A stretch of DNA of 64,000 nt from [Empedobacter] haloabium (GTDB lineage: Bacteria; Pseudomonadota; Gammaproteobacteria; Burkholderiales; Burkholderiaceae_D). The stretch is from positions 1,984,001 to 2,048,000 of the forward strand of contig CP136508.1 of NCBI GenBank assembly GCA_008011715.2. Reading direction: 5' to 3'. How positions within the stretch are numbered: the stretch's first letter is position 1; every line of letters starts with the position of its first letter. The notes under the pieces were generated by a model. That model did no database searches, was not told where the DNA came from, and was given only the letters and a program-made list of their open reading frames with translations. Shown piece by piece: positions 63,779-64,000 of this stretch. A program made the position numbers and the translations under genes.

Positions 63779-64000
63779 TTACTTCTTCAGCAGGCCGGCG
63801 TTCTTCGCGGCCGCTTCGATGGCCGTGTAGTTCTCCGCGCGGGTCGGAATGAACTTGCTGGCGCGCTGCAGTTCCAGGATCTGCTTGCCCTCCGGGGTGC
63901 TGGCGTCCAGCGCCAGGAAGGCATCCGTGATCTTCTTCTTCAGCTCAGCCGGCATGTCGGCGCGTACGGTCCAGTTATAGTCGTAGTAGGGTGGCGTCGT
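63779..64000 (-). CDS. phnD: Phosphonate-type substrate-binding protein (partial)
   Basis: The last ~73 residues of the gene; the start lies beyond the window. The segment (YYDYNWTVRADMPAELKKKI, then FLALDASTPEGKQILELQRA) and the end (NAGLLKK) are typical of the C-terminal lobe of PhnD/PtxB-like binding proteins. The specificity (phosphonate, phosphite or hypophosphite) cannot be told from this fragment. It is upstream of phnC on the same strand. Confidence 0.8.
   Translation of the reverse strand, partial: TTPPYYDYNWTVRADMPAELKKKITDAFLALDASTPEGKQILELQRASKFIPTRAENYTAIEAAAKNAGLLKK

Overview
The window is a G+C-rich chromosomal segment from a Gram-negative betaproteobacterium, most likely Massilia or a close relative in the Oxalobacteraceae (Burkholderiales). 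This placement is an inference from the gene content: two PEP-CTERM proteins, a cyanide-insensitive type bd oxidase with a DUF2474 subunit, a DUF3305/DUF3306 formate dehydrogenase cluster, a VgrG-linked Tle3 effector module and many signalling proteins. No rRNA is present to confirm it. One tRNA gene (Ser, CGA) is present. There is no CRISPR array, no recognisable transposase and no prophage.

Layout. 0-2.2 kb: the end of an L,D-transpeptidase gene, tRNA-Ser with a strong terminator, a duplicated non-coding block and a PD-(D/E)XK-like hypothetical gene. 2.5-6.6 kb: a large SdrD-B-repeat protein followed by a PEP-CTERM protein with a possible thioester domain. 6.7-10 kb: cytochrome bd oxidase (cioA-cioB-DUF2474) and two small membrane or lipoprotein genes. 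10.1-19.3 kb: one tightly packed formate dehydrogenase operon with a TorD-like chaperone, Tat target, alpha, beta and gamma subunits, two lipoproteins, a secreted protein, DUF3305, DUF3306 and a four-cluster ferredoxin. 19.3-21.7 kb: a second PEP-CTERM gene and a prolyl-4-hydroxylase-like gene.

21.8-26.4 kb: a TonB-dependent receptor, YfiR and a CHASE8-type hybrid kinase. 26.6-31.5 kb: small metabolic and hypothetical genes, ending in a TetR regulator divergent from an SDR/ADH pair. 31.5-34.8 kb: a paired M16 protease set and an acyl-CoA thioesterase. 34.8-38.5 kb: a GGDEF/EAL protein and a spermidine-synthase-like protein. 38.6-45.3 kb: a type VI secretion delivery module (vgrG-tle3-tla3-PAAR), visibly less G+C-rich in its centre. 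45.6-53.5 kb: a GGAEF diguanylate cyclase, exopolyphosphatase, a periplasmic binding protein, a large hybrid kinase and a receiver protein. 53.6-55.2 kb: a histone-H1-like/RHH protein and an OlsB-like acyltransferase. 55.3-59.7 kb: an RND efflux pump. 60-64 kb: a small DNA-binding-type protein, a LolD-like ATPase and a phnDCEE transporter that runs off the window end.

A phosphate theme links the second half. Exopolyphosphatase and the ornithine-lipid acyltransferase each have an upstream array of 11-bp-spaced GTCAT-like half-sites that resembles a Pho box, and a phosphonate/phosphite-type ABC transporter lies nearby. Three near-identical 53-bp perfect palindromes, with looser relatives, sit between genes and form a dispersed repeat family. 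The most notable candidates for follow-up are the thioester-like PEP-CTERM protein beside the SdrD-repeat protein, the YfiR-hybrid kinase module, the Tle3 effector module with no visible immunity gene, and the H1/RHH fusion protein.
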